From Burkholderiales bacterium (GTDB lineage: Bacteria; Pseudomonadota; Gammaproteobacteria; Burkholderiales; Burkholderiaceae_C), in the NCBI GenBank assembly GCA_016223165.1, contig JACRPO010000007.1, positions 124,001 through 188,000 on the forward strand: 64,000 bases of DNA, given 5' to 3'. A program made the translations under genes and the position numbers. Positions 63,372 to 64,000 of this stretch are shown here, piece after piece (position 1 is the stretch's first letter; every line of letters starts with the position of its first letter). The notes under the pieces are model-generated. The model was not told the origin of the DNA and ran no database searches. It saw nothing but the letters and a program-made list of their open reading frames with translations.

Positions 63372-64000
63372 TCAGCAGCCGAAGACCCGGCTGGCGCGGA
63401 TGTCCTCGGTTGCCAGCGTGCTCAGGTCTTCGCGCGTGAGCTCGCGGTCACGGCCTGCCGGGTCGGCGAACAGGCGGCTCGCCTGGCGCAGGCGCGCGCG
63501 GTCCAGCGCGTTGCGCACGCTGCGCGCATTGGCGAAGTGCGGCTGCGCGATGCGGCGCGCGAGGTACTCGTCGAAGGCCTCGCGCGCGCCCGGCCCGAAG
63601 CCGTAGTTCATGCCGCCGAGCATGCGCGTGGCGATCGTCGCCAGCTCCTGCAGCGAGTAGTCGGGGAAGTCGAGGTGGTGCGCGACGCGGCTGCTCAGGC
63701 CCGGGTTGCTCTGGAAGAAGGTGTCCATGCGGTCCTTGTAGCCGGCGAGGATCACGACGAGGTCGTCGCGCTGGTTCTCCATCGCCTGCAGCAGGATCTC
63801 GATCGCTTCCTGGCCGTAGTCGCGCTCGTTCTCGGGCCGGTAGAGGTAGTACGCCTCGTCGATGAAGAGCACGCCGCCCATGGCCTTCTTCAGCACCTCC
63901 TTCGTCTTCGGTGCCGTGTGGCCGATGTACTGGCCGACGAGGTCGTCGCGCGTCACGGCCACCAGGTGGCCTTTGCGCACATAGCCCAGGCGGTGCAGGA
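63372..64000 (-). CDS. cbbX: CbbX, RuBisCO activase (AAA+), 5' end beyond window
   Basis: The window holds the C-terminal 209 or so residues; the frame is open to the right edge, so the start and the Walker A motif are outside. Visible parts are the pore-loop-like YIGHTAPKT, Walker [14 protein letters not shown], sensor-type ILAGYKDRM, and the arginine-finger region [18 protein letters not shown], matching red-type RuBisCO activase CbbX. It pulls the RuBisCO large-subunit tail to release inhibitors. RuBisCO genes (cbbLS) are therefore expected just past the edge. cbbF follows with 83 bases between them, containing a short gcgtcggt repeat. Confidence 0.95.
   Translation of the reverse strand, partial: LHRLGYVRKGHLVAVTRDDLVGQYIGHTAPKTKEVLKKAMGGVLFIDEAYYLYRPENERDYGQEAIEILLQAMENQRDDLVVILAGYKDRMDTFFQSNPGLSSRVAHHLDFPDYSLQELATIATRMLGGMNYGFGPGAREAFDEYLARRIAQPHFANARSVRNALDRARLRQASRLFADPAGRDRELTREDLSTLATEDIRASRVFGC

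Overview
The window reads as chromosomal DNA of a very GC-rich betaproteobacterium of the order Burkholderiales, most likely the Rubrivivax/Leptothrix/Ideonella side of that order. This is inferred from gene orders (rsmB-DUF4390-ntrY-ntrX; hoxKG-Z-MLOQRTV-hypABFCDEX-hoxABCJ), the ubiquinone hydroxylase UbiM, an H-NS-family protein and the cbb gene set. The gene content describes a facultative chemolithoautotroph that can take electrons from H2 and reduced sulfur and fix CO2.

Layout. 1-11.1 kb is housekeeping and accessory genes: a TPR protein cut by the window edge, a DUF1992 protein, a GST, an OsmC protein, an H-NS-like protein, a secreted methyltransferase-like protein coupled to SppA, an AEC transporter, a TolC-like protein coupled to a methyltransferase, and UbiM. 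11.2-11.5 kb holds two large related hairpins. 11.5-17.9 kb (minus strand) is a nonulosonic (pseudaminic-type) acid locus: a GNAT/CMP-sugar synthetase fusion, a NeuB-family synthase, an RmlD-like reductase, PseB and an unrecognised 589-residue protein that resembles a GT-B fold. 18.0-22.9 kb holds an OmpR-type two-component pair, a divergent ECF-type sigma factor and a Wzi-like capsule protein. tRNA-Phe lies at 23.0 kb. 23.1-28.5 kb (minus) is rsmB, DUF4390 and an NtrY/NtrX-like pair with a MITE-like palindrome inserted. 28.5-29.8 kb is folE with a BLUF photoreceptor gene.

29.9-34.3 kb is soxYZAX followed by soxB, which has its own terminator and operator-like dyad upstream. A secreted GlcG/HbpS-like gene follows. 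35.3-57.0 kb is one continuous plus-strand hydrogenase block in the order known from Ralstonia/Cupriavidus: membrane-bound O2-tolerant hydrogenase (hoxKG, hoxZ), its dedicated assembly genes (hoxMLOQRTV), the hyp genes for the NiFe(CN)2CO cofactor, including hypX for aerobic CO-ligand synthesis, and the H2-sensing circuit (hoxA regulator, hoxBC sensor hydrogenase, hoxJ kinase). An extra small gene between hoxG and hoxZ encodes a one-membrane-segment HupE-like protein. 57.0-64.0 kb, on the opposite strand and overlapping hoxJ tail to tail, is the Calvin-cycle cbb block (cbbX-F-P-T-Y-A), running in from beyond the right edge where RuBisCO genes would be expected.

Working together: Sox and the membrane hydrogenase feed electrons to the respiratory chain and the cbb operon uses the energy for CO2 fixation. 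HoxBC/HoxJ/HoxA would tune hydrogenase synthesis to H2, probably through a sigma-54 promoter before hoxK. Across the window many genes carry in-frame 9-bp tandem repeats. No CRISPR array, insertion sequence or prophage was seen.
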